Source: Cylicocyclus nassatus
Taxonomy: Eukaryota > Nematoda > Chromadorea > Rhabditida > Strongylidae
DNA length: 64,000 nt
NCBI GenBank assembly: GCA_958299035.1
Contig: CATQJL010000001.1
Coordinates: 2,604,001 to 2,668,000, forward strand
Reading direction: 5' to 3'
The notes below the pieces were generated by a model that saw only the letters and a list, made by a program, of their open reading frames with translations, did not search any database and was not told where the DNA came from. Position numbers and translations under genes: made by a program. Below are positions 12,655 through 24,847 of the stretch, in pieces. Numbering within the stretch: the stretch's first letter is position 1; every line of letters starts with the position of its first letter.

Positions 12655-13145
12655 TATAAAAGGCTTACAGGGGAAGCGTGTTTAGTCGAAGTGGCCTTTT
12701 CAGATGAGACCTACACTGCTTTGAAGGGTTTTGCACGGTGATTCCAAATCTGCCTTCCAAATTTGCCAAGTGCCTCTGGACGCCGAGTTATGACCATTTT
12801 CCGGGACGAAAAATGAATGCAGAATCTAGGTAAAATTGATTGTTACAGTCTTTCCAGCGCTCAGATAAAGCAATGTTAAATACTAGCATATTAGACAAAA
12901 TGTATCCATTGCATAAACTGCCCTGATACTTGACACTGGACCATTTAGGCAAGTTTGGGGGATTTTGCTTCAGTTTTGCGTTCAAATTTTTGACCTAAAA
13001 AACGAGCATAACTCGGCGTTCAGAGGCGTTTGGCAGATTCGAAAGCAGATTTGGAATCATCGTTTGATGCTCTTCAAAGCAGTATGAGTCTCATTTGGAA
13101 AGACCAATTCGACTAGACACGCTTTCCTTGTTAGAAAAAGGGGGC
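12655..13145. mobile_element. Foldback (inverted repeat) element
   Basis: The left arm from about 12660 (GGGAAGCGTGTTTAGTCGAA) is matched in inverted order by the right arm ending near 13140. The arms are about 140 bp, imperfect, and include ACTGCTTTGAAG, GATTCCAAATCTGC and CGCCGAGTTATG on one side with their complements on the other. No coding potential is seen. Confidence 0.6.
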
Positions 13146-16049
13146 GGCGGCAGCCACGTCCCGGAAAAGTTTCTGTCCCAAAAATTACGAAATCTTTCTG
13201 AATTCCGCATTCCAATATTTCATCAGAACTACTTCCGAAATCCGATAATCATTTTCTGATTTAATCGTGTCTTCATTTTTGTATAAATATGACTAAAATG
13301 AAGTCTGAATATAAGGTACGTAAAAATCGCTCACCATTACGTTGTGTATAACAGAGTAGACGCTGATTCAAAATTTTGGTAAGTTTTGGACAGCGTATTC
13401 GAGCCTTCACTTTCTGTAATTTGCCAAGAAAGTGATCATGTTTGTCGTGCTGCTAAAAAAATTATACGAATATTCCAACGAGTTTTTTTCATTCACGCAA
13501 AGAAACGAATAATCTGCCTTTTCACCTATCAGACCTTCAAATAGTTGAAATCAAATGCCTTTGGTAGATTATTTGACTATTTAAACATTCCAAATCCGTG
13601 CAAGATGAGCTCTGCGAGAGGTGAATATTCTTCAAGGTACCCATAAGGCTTTATTTAGTTGGAATGTAATCTCCAAATGTAACTTCAGAGCGCCCCCCCC
13701 CCCCCCGAGAATGGGTCGCGAAATTTTTGAAACTTACCTACATGGGTTATAAAATTGTGCAAATGACTTGTTTATTTTTGTAAATAATTTAAAAAATTTT
13801 TTAAATTTTTTAAAATTCAAATTAGCCTTATAAAAAAATTTTTTTCGGGGGCGTGGCGTCAGCCACGCCCCCTTTTTCCAGATTTCAGGGGTTGGGGACC
13901 CGCAAAAATTTTAAGAAGTACCCCTAAAATTTCTTCGGAGTGTTTTCCGCGCCCCCCCCCCCCCCCGTCCGAAATCCTGGGACCGCCACTGTCAGAAACC
14001 TCAGAATATCTTGCCGACAAAATTGTGAGCAGCACGCAATAGCACGCAGGTGTACCAGTAAATCCTTCCGCATCTTCGCAAAGATTGTTTTGCCTTCCCA
14101 AAACGTGCAGCGTTTGGAACCCTGGGTTCGATTACAAATTTTTTGTGCGGAAACATTTCAGGAACTTCATGGCAAGTGCACATCATATTAAAAGCAGTGT
14201 ACCGAGTTGGGATAGTACTCAAAGAAGAACGGAAAATTAGCTTCAAGACATTTTCAAGCTCTACACCGAATCCATCTTGTTGATCCGTATGAGACCGGCC
14301 ACTCAGACACTCGCCATTGACTCCCGCAGGAGATCCGCCCACAAAATGGGTAGTCGCACCAAAATCCGGTACACCGGCGAGAGTCATCTTTCAGTTTTGT
14401 CCCAATTTTGGGGCGATTTTGTCCCAAAGCGCGGGCGCATGTTCAAACGAGTACCAAATTCCTGAGTTCATTCTGTCGTTAGTTCCAATTCAACTCAACT
14501 TCCAAGAAAGTTCCTCTCTCATTGTCTCTGTCACACAAAATCCAGGTTTATCATTATTGGTGCACCGTAGAAAACTGCAGGCTTTTCGCAGTGTGCGATG
14601 CTCAATTCGCCGGCAGTTTTAAGTTCATGTTCACCCCTCATGCTGGCTTTTTAGAGGTGGGAGGCTCTTTATAACAATGTGATTTTAGTAGTTCACTGAT
14701 ATTAAATTGAGGTTCCCTCCTCAAGATGTCAAGTTTATGTTTTTCTTCTACTACTGTTGCGATTACGGAATAACGATTTCGAACTTCTGCGTACCCCAGA
14801 TGAACATAGCCGAAATCCAAACAGATATGTATGTTCTCGGAAGACCTTCTGTGCAGTAGAATCTAGATGGTCGATGTCCCTAGCAGAAGAGGACGACGCC
14901 GCGAGGAATTTTCAACAAACTCTCGGAGGCAAGAGTGTTTTGGAGCGGTTATGGAGGAATAGCAATACGGAAAGCACTGTGAGTTTTCTCACACTGATAG
15001 AAGAAGCGATATACTGACTATACTTTTGCAGCGCAAACATCCGCTCTTACCATTTTGAGCCCGAAAAAGCCGCGCTTCTTCCATCAAAAGTGATTTATTG
15101 TTTTATATGATCCCTGGTATTATAAATGAATTTCAAAAAAAGCGTGCCGTCATTGAAGCATTTTCGATTCCATTGTAAAGCCTGCTCGAGAAGATTGCAG
15201 TATTTGTTAATAAATTTGTTGACGTTTGATTAGGTTTTAGGAGCGAAAAAAAAACAGGGTGAGAAATGAGACCCAAAGAGATCAAGGGCACAAGGCAAAT
15301 GAAGAGGGAGGCGTGGAGAAGGCATAGAGGACACAGAAATCCGTTGATAAGAGCGTAGGCCGCAAGCTCTGAACTATCGGAACATTATGGTGTCTCCCGC
15401 AGGTTTCCGATTTTGTCCGGAATGTGTCGGTCGGGACACCTGATTTTGTCGCGCACTTTTGACCCGAAACAAATTTTGTCGCGGCAACGGTTTCGGGAGT
15501 TGCGCAGGCATTCCGTGATTACACCTCGTTTTGTCCTGCGGGTCAATGGCGAATGTCTGAGTAGCTGATAATCTTGATAATCTTCCAAGCAGTACACCAA
15601 CAGCACCGTCACTTACTACGACTCTCCAGCACTATCTGGTACTCCCATCACTCTTCTGACAAATTAGAACTGACTTCTTGTGAAAACATAGAGGTGTTTG
15701 CAACGAGAAGTTCTTCTATGAGTTGACCGTGGACGACTCAGCGCGAAAATCGGGCTCTTAGAAAAGGATAAAGATGTTTCGGAACGGGCTGGAGAACGGC
15801 AACCGTCTCGATAGGCTTCTTCCTGCCGCACCACTCCCCCATGGAAACCTACCTTGGTAAAGAGATAAAAATTGCGGTGGACATAAAAACTGCCTTAGAG
15901 AACTGCTCAGGCGATCAACCTCATCTTCCTCAACTGAAGGTGAAGCTTGCTTGATGTCTCAACAGTTCCACCCTTTTGTGGTAATCACAATCTTTTTCCA
16001 ACGATTCATCGAAGTTGGAAAGAAAAGTCTACCACAGTGCCGCAAGAAG
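13146..16049. other. Repeat-rich spacer, no gene supported
   Basis: It holds poly-C tracts near 13688 and 13952, an AT-rich block at about 13760-13845, a perfect palindrome at 13849-13873 (GGGGGCGTGGC, 3-4 nt loop, GCCACGCCCCC), and scattered degraded frames. A long minus-strand frame at 14001-14387 has no recognisable domain and sits in repeated sequence. Confidence 0.45.
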
Positions 16050-16300
16050 GAAGGAAGTTGTTTTTGACGATCACAGGTTGGAGGAGCTTATAACAAGTTG
16101 TGAGTGAACCCATCAAGGAGGACCCAGCGTAAAGACCACGAATGGCTTTCGAGAAGATGGCAAACCTGCGGAGGATGTCTGTCAACAGCTTGTGAGCAAA
16201 ACTTAAAACGCAAAGAAAACTACCAAAGAACTGCTCGAACGCAGAGGCGCCTTAGGGTGGGATGTTACCCTTTGTTTACCCTTATGTTTTGAGATCTTTC
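16050..16300 (+). mobile_element. Degraded RTE-type retrotransposon fragment (linker before RT)
   Basis: A frameshifted plus-strand reading contains TTKELLERRGALGWD preceded by a basic segment. This resembles the region between the endonuclease and reverse transcriptase of RTE-class non-LTR elements as I know them. It is interrupted by stops and is clearly not functional. Confidence 0.4.
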
Positions 16301-18236
16301 TTTATCTTTATGTTTTGTGAAAGGCAAGACTACTTAAAAGGGGGAGCCAAGGGAAGTCGGGGGGCTGCACGTACGATGGGAAAACCAGCCTCGTCCCTCA
16401 GGTGAGGAGCCCGATAACAGGTCAAGGTAAGGCAAGACAATTTTCTAGGATTTATTTGATTGGTATATTTCTAACGTGTTTAGTCAGTTCAATGTGCTTT
16501 GTGTTGCTAATAAATAATCTTACTTGCGAGGTTCGTGTTAGATCAAGAAATCGTACGGGAACAGTACGAACAGAAACCGCATCTTGACTATTCGTCTCGA
16601 ATGTTAATCAAAAATGGAAAACCCGAGTTTCAAATCTCGAATGTGCAAAAAAATTTGAATTTTTTTCGATTGATCGATTTATTCGATTCGGACCCAAGCA
16701 AAGAGTGCACCCAGTTCATGTAAGCGCATTAACCGAATGTTATGAGGCTGTACAATGACGGTGCAGCTATTCCACCATCCTCTGACCCCATTCGGAAAGG
16801 TGTCCGACAAGCAGTGTCAAGCGTGCTGATGCGATCCGGGACCCTCATTTACGACCCCCCCCCCCCACCCTCACCCGTTTAACCCCCTTACCTCCCCTGC
16901 CCACATTCCTCGCGGTAACCTGCGTAAACGAATGTCGATCTCAAAAAACACCTGCGTGAGAACTTCAGCGAGGTTTCGGAAGCAGGATTTCTAGGCCAAT
17001 GGGTGCGCCCATCATCTGTAGCACACATACACACCTTTAATAATGTTTGAGATTCTGCAAGTTTTTGAATTTTTAGGCATACTTCAGGCCAGCAAATTCG
17101 ATTCCCGTAGGCGACACAAATTTTTGCACGGAGAAAAAAATGACATTCTTGAACTACAAAAGATGTTTTCGACTAAAAAGCTTACTTCCTACCTCTTTCG
17201 CAGTTTTTCCCGCGAAAAAAACCGCTTGAGCGCCGTCCAGAACGACGTCAAAAACGTGCATGAGCACGATAGTTTGAAAATTCGTAACTAAGGCCAGGAA
17301 AAGACTGGGAGGCTGCAAAGCACAGGTTCTGTAGTATAGTGCCCAGACTATCCAAAGAAGAAGTTTCAGCTCTTGAGGAGCAGTAAGCTCGAAATAATTT
17401 AGATGCGACTCTCGCAAATTTAGATGCGATCCTAAAAAGCAAAAACCGGGATTTTTGAGCTTAAAATTTTGTAACTTACCAGAGAAGTTATAAAACAGCC
17501 TGCAATTTTTATGAGGGAAAATAGGAGAATGATCCTATATTACAGCAGAATTGAAGCCAACAAGCTTCAATAGCTCCGAAGAAATTTAGATGCGACCCAG
17601 ATACGACCTCCCTTTCCTCACTTTTTGCTACCATACATAAAATCATAAGAAATCCACACGTCACAAAATAAGACCAGATTTCGCACAGTAATAGTGGAGC
17701 TTATTCAAAGTACGTGTAAATTGTAGGGGCCGTATAAATTGCATTACAAAAAGATTTACGAATTATTGATTGTCGTTGATCTAGATGTGCGCCTTTGTTG
17801 AGTGTGTGAGGCTTCAGGAAGGCTTCAGAAGCAAGATTTCTGGGGCAATCGGTAGATTTAGCATTTTTATTAAATAATACATCTTTCAAAAATGTTTTGA
17901 GCTCTTGTAAATGTTTTTTTTTCTGAGAATTTCTACAGATTTTTTATCTTTTTTATTCTGATTTCCACATTTTATAGATTTATTGTAAACAACATAACTA
18001 ATTGTCTGCTTTTTGATTCCCTTTGAAGCCTAGATAGCCCAATTACCTCCTCTTACGACCCCCCCCCCCCACCTTAGATACCCTCTTACAACCCTCCGTT
18101 GCGACAGTCGCATCACAACTTTGACCCTGCCGACAAGATCAACTCCAGGCGCCGCGTCCTCGCAGTGGATGATGAAGTCAATGGACTAGAACGAGAAAAG
18201 CATATGAAGTAATGGAACTTCCTCACAAACCTTTAT
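16301..18236. other. Repeat-derived spacer, no gene supported
   Basis: It contains poly-C tracts preceded by the same TTACGACC sequence at about 16850 and 18052, suggesting two copies of one repeat. The open frames are short and unconvincing. Confidence 0.4.
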
Positions 18237-18620
18237 TTTGCAGATTTCTTCAATAGTGTATCAGTGCAGTATCAGTGAAGCAGTGACGATACTGAAAACT
18301 AAGATTCTCAACACAAGCAACATTTCTCCAGACTCCACATTACGGATGATAATGGTCAGCCTTTGTTATCTAGATGGATACGTGGCAAAAGCGAGGCACC
18401 GATGGACCGGCCATATCATGAAACAGTTGACATGGACACTGAGAGCATCAGAACGGATTCGCAAAGCAAAAGTCCCAGAAAGACCACCAACGGGATGGGC
18501 AGGCGGTTTGTGGGCGAATGGTTCAGCTGGGAAATCAACTGGATGCGTTTGCATCTAGAGCTCGCAGGTGCATTCACCGACAACAAAGAAGAATACCGTA
18601 GACATCAGAAATGAGGGCAG
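18237..18620 (+). mobile_element. RTE-type retrotransposon 3' end fragment
   Basis: The frame starting at 18238 includes ARHRWTGHIMKQ and later a proline-rich RPPTGWA segment. These match the conserved C-terminal tail of RTE-class elements (RWAGHI followed by GRPPTRW) as I know it. The rest is degraded and lacks upstream domains. Confidence 0.6.
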
Positions 18621-19203
18621 AGAACAATGGCATCTTCTGTGTTATGACCCTCCGCAGCGTGGACTTTTTGCAACAAAACTTTTCAAGCGGAGAGGGGGGG
18701 GGTGGCCGGACGCCGATACGCCCCTCTCTAAAAATTGGGGTCATAGAATAAATTCGCAAAAAATTCGTGAAGCATCCCTGAGTTTTTGCAAAATTGGCCA
18801 CTATATTCCAGAAAAATTTGTGTCGTCCCTCTTTCCTTGAAGAATGTTTCTTGACCGCCACTGCTGCATAGATGTGCATTTTTTCTGTTATGATCGGCAC
18901 AGGTGCAATGTGCAACTTCTGGGGCATTTTTGCGTCAGCGAGCAATTGAATTTAGTGCAAAAGATTTGAGGCAAAGCACTGTACAGACAAATCCTTTATT
19001 TAGAATCTTGCGGTTTTCGAGGTTTAACATATCAATTGAATTTTTGACCCTTCGAAAAGCAGAATATGACCTCCAGTATAGTGTCCCTACTGTGCCAGCC
19101 GGCAGAACCTGCACGGAAAGAGTAGAGTTTGGCTTTGAGGCGACTTCAAAGCCTTCCTTATGCGAGCGTCCTTAACATCATTGAAACATTTCTTTATCTT
19201 TGC

Positions 19204-20266
19204 ACTAGCTGGCTTACCCGGCTCCGCCGTATCCGGACCAAACTTGGCACACATACACTTCGGGCCCCGGCGCGTGTCACAGTCCACTTTTCGTTATCGA
19301 TCGATGTCGATTTTACCGATTTTTATCGATTTTTTCGCAGAGTTCACCTACAGGGCTAGGAGTTGGCACAGGGGGGGAAGTGAGCATGGGGATTCCGAAT
19401 ACAATATTAGTTGTCAGAATTATCGGTTACTTTTATTGATTTTATCGATTTTTTGTAAATTTTGACATGCGAGGCTGGGATTTTGCACAGGGGGGTAATC
19501 GAGCATGCTGATTACGAACACAATATTAGTTTTCAGGATCGTCCATTACTTTTATCGATTTTACCGATTTTTTTGTAAAGTTTGACCTGCGGGGCTGGGA
19601 GTTTGCACAGGGGGGTAATCGAGCATGCAGATTACGAATACAATATTAGTTTTTGGAATTATCCATTACTTCTATCGATTTTATCGATTTTGCAAAATTT
19701 GAGCTAGGGGGCTGGAATTTGGCACAGGGGGTAATCGAGCATGCTGATCACCCCCTTGGGGATGATCAGCATGCTCGATTACCCCCCTGTGCCAACTCCC
19801 AGCCCCGTAGCTCAAACTTTGCAAAAAAATCGATAAAATCGATAAAAGTAATCGATAATCCTGAAAACCAATATTGTATTCGGAATCCCCATGCTCGATT
19901 ACCCCCCTGTGCCAACTCCCAGCCCCGTAGCTCAAACTTTGCAAAAAAATCGATAAAATCGATAAAAGTAATCGATAATCCTGAAAACCAATATTGTATT
20001 CGGAATCCCCATGCTCGATTACCCCCCTGTGCCAACTCCCAGCCCCGTAGGTGAACTCAGCAAAAAAATCGATAAAAATCGATAAAATCGATATCGATCG
20101 ATGACGAAAAGTAGCCTATGACACCCGCCGGGGCCCGTAGTGTATGTGTGCCAAGTTTGGTCCGGATCGGTTCAGAAATGGAATTTTCTATTCGGAACAT
20201 ACGTACATACATACATACATACATACAGACATACAAACAGACATTCAGCTTTATATATAAGACTAG
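19204..20266. mobile_element. Foldback repeat with 120-bp internal tandem units, copy 1
   Basis: The element begins CTAGCTGGCTTACCCGGCTC and ends with a GACA/CATA microsatellite and TATATATAAGACTAG. Its halves are inverted copies meeting near 19759, where GAGCATGCTGATCACCCC faces its complement. Each arm carries units rich in ATCGAT; in the right arm the unit is exactly 120 bp (19801 and 19921 start identical units). Near-identical copies lie at 44183-45355 and, shorter, at 43893 and 62561. Long open frames here are by-products of a unit length divisible by three. Confidence 0.75.
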
Positions 20267-20285
20267 CGACCCTACGGGTCGCTAG
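20263..20285. repeat. Perfect hairpin at the right end of the foldback repeat
   Basis: CTAGCGACCC, loop TAC, GGGTCGCTAG. It overlaps the last bases of the foldback repeat and is not found at the ends of the other copies in this window. Confidence 0.7.
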
Positions 20286-20420
20286 CAAGCGGGTAGGGCA
20301 CACCCATAAATAAACATCTTTCATGCCTATAATTTTCTCAAGCGAAATTTCAATTTATCAATGTATTGCCACAACCGCTCAAAAGTAACATTTTCAGAGA
20401 TATTTTCAATGGGAGAAAAG

Positions 20421-22503
20421 TGGATCATATCGTGCAAAAATTTTGTCATGCCCCTGTCATCGCTGTACAGCTTCCTTTCGCAATGTCACTCTCGCACTCA
20501 CGCTTACAATTTGGAGAGAAAAATCGGATTCACCCAGAGCAATAGCTCCCAAAAGCGAGATTTTCGGAGATTTTCTCAAAATTTGGCGGAAAAGTGGATC
20601 ATATCGTGCAAAAATTTTGTCTTGCCCCTGTCATCGCTGTACAGCTTCCTTTCGCAATGTCACTCTCGCACTCACGCTTACAATTTGGAGAGAAAAATCG
20701 GATTCACCCAGAGCAATAGCTCCCAAAAGCGAGATTTTCGGAGATTTTCTCAAAATTTGGCGGAAAAGTGGATCATATCGTACAAAAATTTTGTCTTGCC
20801 CCTGTCATCGCTGTACAGCTTCCTTTCGCAATGTCACTCTCGCACTCACGCTTACAATTTGGAGAGAAAAATCGGATTCACCCAGAGCAATAGCTCCCAA
20901 AAGCGAGATTTTCGGAGATTTTCTCAAAATTTGGCGGAAAAGTGGATCATATCGTGCAAAAATTTTGTCTTGCCCCTGTCATCGCTGTACAGCTTCCTTT
21001 CGCAATGTCACTCTCGCACTCACGCTTACAATTTGGAGAGAAAAATCGGATTCACCCAGAGCAATAGCTCCCAAAAGCGAGATTTTCGGAGATTTTCTCA
21101 AAATTTGGCGGAAAAGTGGATCATATCGTGCAAAAAAATGTCTTGCCCCTGTCATCGCTGTACAGCTTCCTTTCGCAATGTCACTCTCGCACTCACGCTT
21201 ACAATTTGGAGAGAAAAATCGGATTCACCCAGAGCAATAGCTCCCAAAAGCGAGATTTTCGGAGATTTTCTCAAAATTTGGCGGAAAAGTGGATCATATC
21301 GTGCAAAAAAATGTCTTGCCCCTGTCATCGCTGTACAGCTTCCTTTCGCAATGTCACACTCGCGCTCATGCTTACAATTTGGAGAGAAAAATCGGATTCA
21401 CCCAGAGCAATAGCTCCCAAAAGCGAGATTTTCGGAGATTTTCTCAAAATTTGGCGGAAAAGTGGATCATATCGTACAAAAATTTTGTCTTGCCCCTGTC
21501 ATCGCTGTACAGCTTCCTTTCGCAATGTCACTCTCGCACTCACGCTTACAATTTGGAGAGAAAAATCGGATTCACCCAGAGCAATAGCTCCCAAAAGCGA
21601 GATTTTCGGAGATTTTCTCAAAATTTGGCGGAAAAGTGGATCATATCGTGCAAAAAAAATGTCTTGCCCCTGTCACTGTACAGCTTCCTTTCGCAATGTC
21701 ACACTCGCGCTCATGCTTACAATTTGGAGAGAAAAATCGGATTCACCCAGAGCAATAGCTCCCAAAAGCGAGATTTTCAGAGATTTTCTCAAAATTTGGC
21801 GGAAAAGTGGATCATATCGTGCAAAAATTTTGTCTTGCTCCTGTCATCGCTGTACAGCTTCCTTTCGCAATGTCACTCTCGCACTCACGCTTACAATTTG
21901 GAGAGAAAAATCGGATTCACCCAGAGCAATAGCTCCCTAAAGCGAGATTTTCGGAGATTTTCTCAAAATTTGGCGGAAAAGTGGATCATATCGTGCAAAA
22001 AAAATGTCTTGCCCCTGTCATCGCTGTACAGCTTCCTTTCGCAATGTCACACTCGCGCTCATGCTTACAATTTGGAGAGAAAAATCGGATTCACCCAGAG
22101 CAATAGCTCCCAAAAGCGAGATTTTCGGAGATTTTCTCAAAATTTGGCGGAAAAGTGGATCATATCGTGCAAAAAAAATGTCTTGCCCCTGTCATCGCTG
22201 TACAGCTTCCTTTCGCAATGTCACACTCGCGCTCATGCTTACAATTTGGAGAGAAAAATCGGATTCACCCAGAGCAATAGCTCCCAAAAGCGAGATTTTC
22301 GGAGATTTTCTCAAAATTTGTCGGAAAAGTGGATCATATCGTGCAAAAATTTTGTCTTGCCCCTGTCATCGCTGTACAGCTTCCTTACGCAATGTCACTC
22401 TCGCACTCACGCTTACAATTTGGAGACAAAAATCGAATTCATCCAGAGCAATAGCTCCCAAAAGCGAGATTTTCGAAGATTTTCTAAAAATTTGGCGGAA
22501 ATG
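20421..22503. repeat. Satellite-like tandem array, 12 copies of a 171-174 bp unit
   Basis: The unit start TGGATCATATCG recurs at 20421, 20595, 20769, 20943, 21117, 21290, 21463, 21637, 21808, 21982, 22156, 22330, and a decayed end at 22504. Spacing is 174 bp except for two 173-bp units and one 171-bp unit. Two sequence types alternate irregularly: one has ATTTTGTC and CTCTCGCACTCACGC, the other has an A-run before ATGTC and CACACTCGCGCTCATGC. Because 174 is 3 x 58, the array is open in more than one frame and yields predicted proteins up to 411 aa with a 58-residue period. Indels in the A-run shift frame between copies, which argues against coding. Confidence 0.9.
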
Positions 22504-23090
22504 TGGAAGCATAGTGAATACTGAGATCGAATGTGAGCGGGTCAAATGGTATGCTTCTACAACTAACTTTGCAACAATGACCAGCTCGCAATTTCAACAC
22601 CCTTGGCACGCGCGTGCGTCTTTCAACACACCCATTGCAGCAGCAGAGCGTACCCTGCGTGTCGTGGCCTCTCGTTCGCGCTAGAACCTCTGCGTCCTCT
22701 TGACCTCATGATCGCACCGTCGCGTCTCTACACAATAAGGCCCCGTTCGGAAACTGGCGTCTATTCAAAACACCTCTTGAAGCATACATGTGGGCGGACC
22801 ATCCTCGCCGTCTCGTTTTTTGGGATCGGGTTTATATTATAGGAGAGGATTCTTCCCGTCATGCGAAGTCTGCTGCTCTCAAGAGCTCTCTCCTTCTCAC
22901 GGTCAGCTTGCTGTTCGTTTATTTTTAGCTCTCCCTTATCCGATTTGACTCTGCCTAACCATCGATCTAAAGTCTTCATCTTCGCCTCTTTCCCAATACA
23001 TTCATCGACATGGCCGACCTGGTCATGCAGTCTTCACTTCGCCGACTTCATCATGCTTCGTACTTGTCATTCGTGATATGGTGCAGCATG
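22504..23090. other. Spacer, nothing recognised
   Basis: Moderately GC-rich sequence with short frames on both strands and no splice-consistent exons. Confidence 0.35.
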
Positions 23091-23608
23091 TTAGCTATTA
23101 CGGTCAAACTCAGCATACGTATCTCCGTTAAGCCAATTTTTTCTCCTCTTGCGGGTACACGGCCAGCATTCGCTCCCATATAGCGCCGTCGGTGGCAGCA
23201 CCGTGCGGTATATCAGCGACTTGAGATCTTGCAGCATTCCGTGAATGAGACTCCTGACATGCTTCCCACTCCATCCAAGCTGCATTCAATCTTTTGGTGT
23301 TTCATCGTGGAGACTATCTGCGGAGATACGGCTTCTCAGCTACTTGGAGATAGCTCCTGCTGATCTTTCCATCCATCTGGTTCTTATCTGCTTCTTGCTA
23401 GTAGAATTATATCGTCCGCGTATGCTCAGATAGTGGCCGTATGAAGTGATGACTATCGCAATCATCACGGTAATCAGGAGCGGTGAGAGTATGTAACTTT
23501 GAAAGCAGCGGCTCGGCAGAATGACATCTTTGGGACATTCATTGTTCGCGGTTTCCCTAGATGAGCGAAGTCCAAGACTGTGCTTTGCAGCTTCAAGAGA
23601 TATCAATA

Positions 23609-23777
23609 ACCCGCTTTTCCAGACGAAAAGTGCTATTTGAACGGACGGCGTATGCCTGCCCTCTAGACGATTGGCTCGTGAATGACACCGTACCCAAGTC
23701 GGCGGCAATTGGATTATTGGTTCCAGCAGCCACTTTCGCGAGCCGCCCAAACAGCACTTTTCACGGGAAAAGCGGGT
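23609..23777. mobile_element. Small inverted-repeat transposon (MITE), 169 bp
   Basis: The left end ACCCGCTTTTCC and the internal AAAAGTGCT are mirrored at the right end by AGCACTTTTC...GGAAAAGCGGGT. The terminal repeat is about 25 bp with a few mismatches. It lies inside the reverse transcriptase relic. Confidence 0.65.
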
Positions 23778-24294
23778 CATGATGAATATCCCAAAGTTAT
23801 TATCATGCCGAGCCGCTGCCTCTAAAGGCACCGTCCATCCAAAATTTCAACCACGTTTTTGTCGTTTCAGGGCCTTCTCATGTCCCTGATTCCGAATGAA
23901 GTCGAGAATGCGCGAAAACCCCGACAATTTCCGTTCCGGAACCCACAGGCCAGCTTTTTGGAACAGTGATTGGATGGGCGCGCATAAATAGGCGGGCATG
24001 GATGGGGATCCTCGTGCATCTGCGCTATTCCGAAGCGATTTTTTCGCTTCCGAAGAGGCATTTTGCGCCGCGACTTGGGCATTGTATTGATAGGGGGCCC
24101 TACTATTATATGCTGCCAAGAGCTCAACACCCTCAAGTTAGGGTGGACGGTACTTTTAATGTATGTATGTACTCCAGCGCGCACCAAAACTTCTTCTGAG
24201 GACCTGCTGTTTGGCGTCGCTAGTGGTGTCTTTGTAACTATTTAAATCCGGTGTACCTAGCCCTTTGGTACTATATGTCTAATATCTGCTCCAA

Positions 24295-24492
24295 GACGAA
24301 GGCGGTCGCCCAAATAGGTTGAAAGCATGCAAGGCTGCCGCGCGCGGGCAATTGTCAACCACAGGGCGCGCGCACGCTAGGTCAGCGGTCATACACGCGA
24401 GCGTGCGGCGACCCGTGGTTGACAATTGCCCGCGCGCCGCGTGCGCGTCAGCCTTACATGCTCTCAACCTATTTGGGCGACCGCCTTCGTCA
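24295..24492. mobile_element. GC-rich palindromic element inside the RTE relic
   Basis: Both ends read GACGAAGGCGGTCGCCCAAA in inverted orientation. The arms continue through AATAGGTTGA and a GCGCGC-rich stem with GGCAATTGTCAACCAC. It is about 198 bp and folds on itself over nearly its whole length. It interrupts the RTE relic just after reverse transcriptase motif A. Confidence 0.65.
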
Positions 24493-24847
24493 TGGAGGAG
24501 ATATTAAGCAGTGCCCACATATTATTTAGTAGTACTTCATCGAAGGCCTTCTCGAAATCGAAGAACGCGGCGTGTGTTTACCTTGCTTCGTTCAACCATT
24601 ATTCTGGCTGTGTGGATGGCGTCCATCCTGCTAAAGCCCTTCACAAATCCACAATGATCAAGAACCAGCTCTCTGATGCTTTTCTTCTTAAGCATTCTTT
24701 CAAAAAAATTTTAGCGGTGGCTCATCGGACGTATAGGACGGCACGTAGAGCAGTCCGCTGTGTCCCTTTTTTCTTCCATATTGGTAAAAGTTACGCTTCC
24801 GTACCAGTGGCTTGCCCGCAGACCTTCCAGAATTCGCTGGGGTCTGG

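Noticed and set aside
14095..14160. tRNA-like T-arm (GGTTCGATT near 14126)
   Set aside because: No acceptor stem, D-arm or anticodon arm can be formed around it.
14001..14387. 128-codon minus-strand frame as a gene
   Set aside because: No recognisable protein or splice signals; it lies in repeat-rich DNA with poly-C tracts.
19801..20040. Regular 120-bp repeats as a CRISPR array
   Set aside because: The whole 120-bp unit is repeated with no variable spacers, in a eukaryotic foldback element.
19653..20054. Frames of 87-133 codons with repeated HARLPPCANSQPR segments
   Set aside because: These come from the 120-bp units of the foldback repeat, are open on both strands and recur in the other repeat copy at 44692-45147.
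20361..22684. Long overlapping frames of 226-411 codons as repeat-protein genes
   Set aside because: They are by-products of a tandem DNA array with unit length divisible by three; several frames are open at once and A-run indels shift frame between units.
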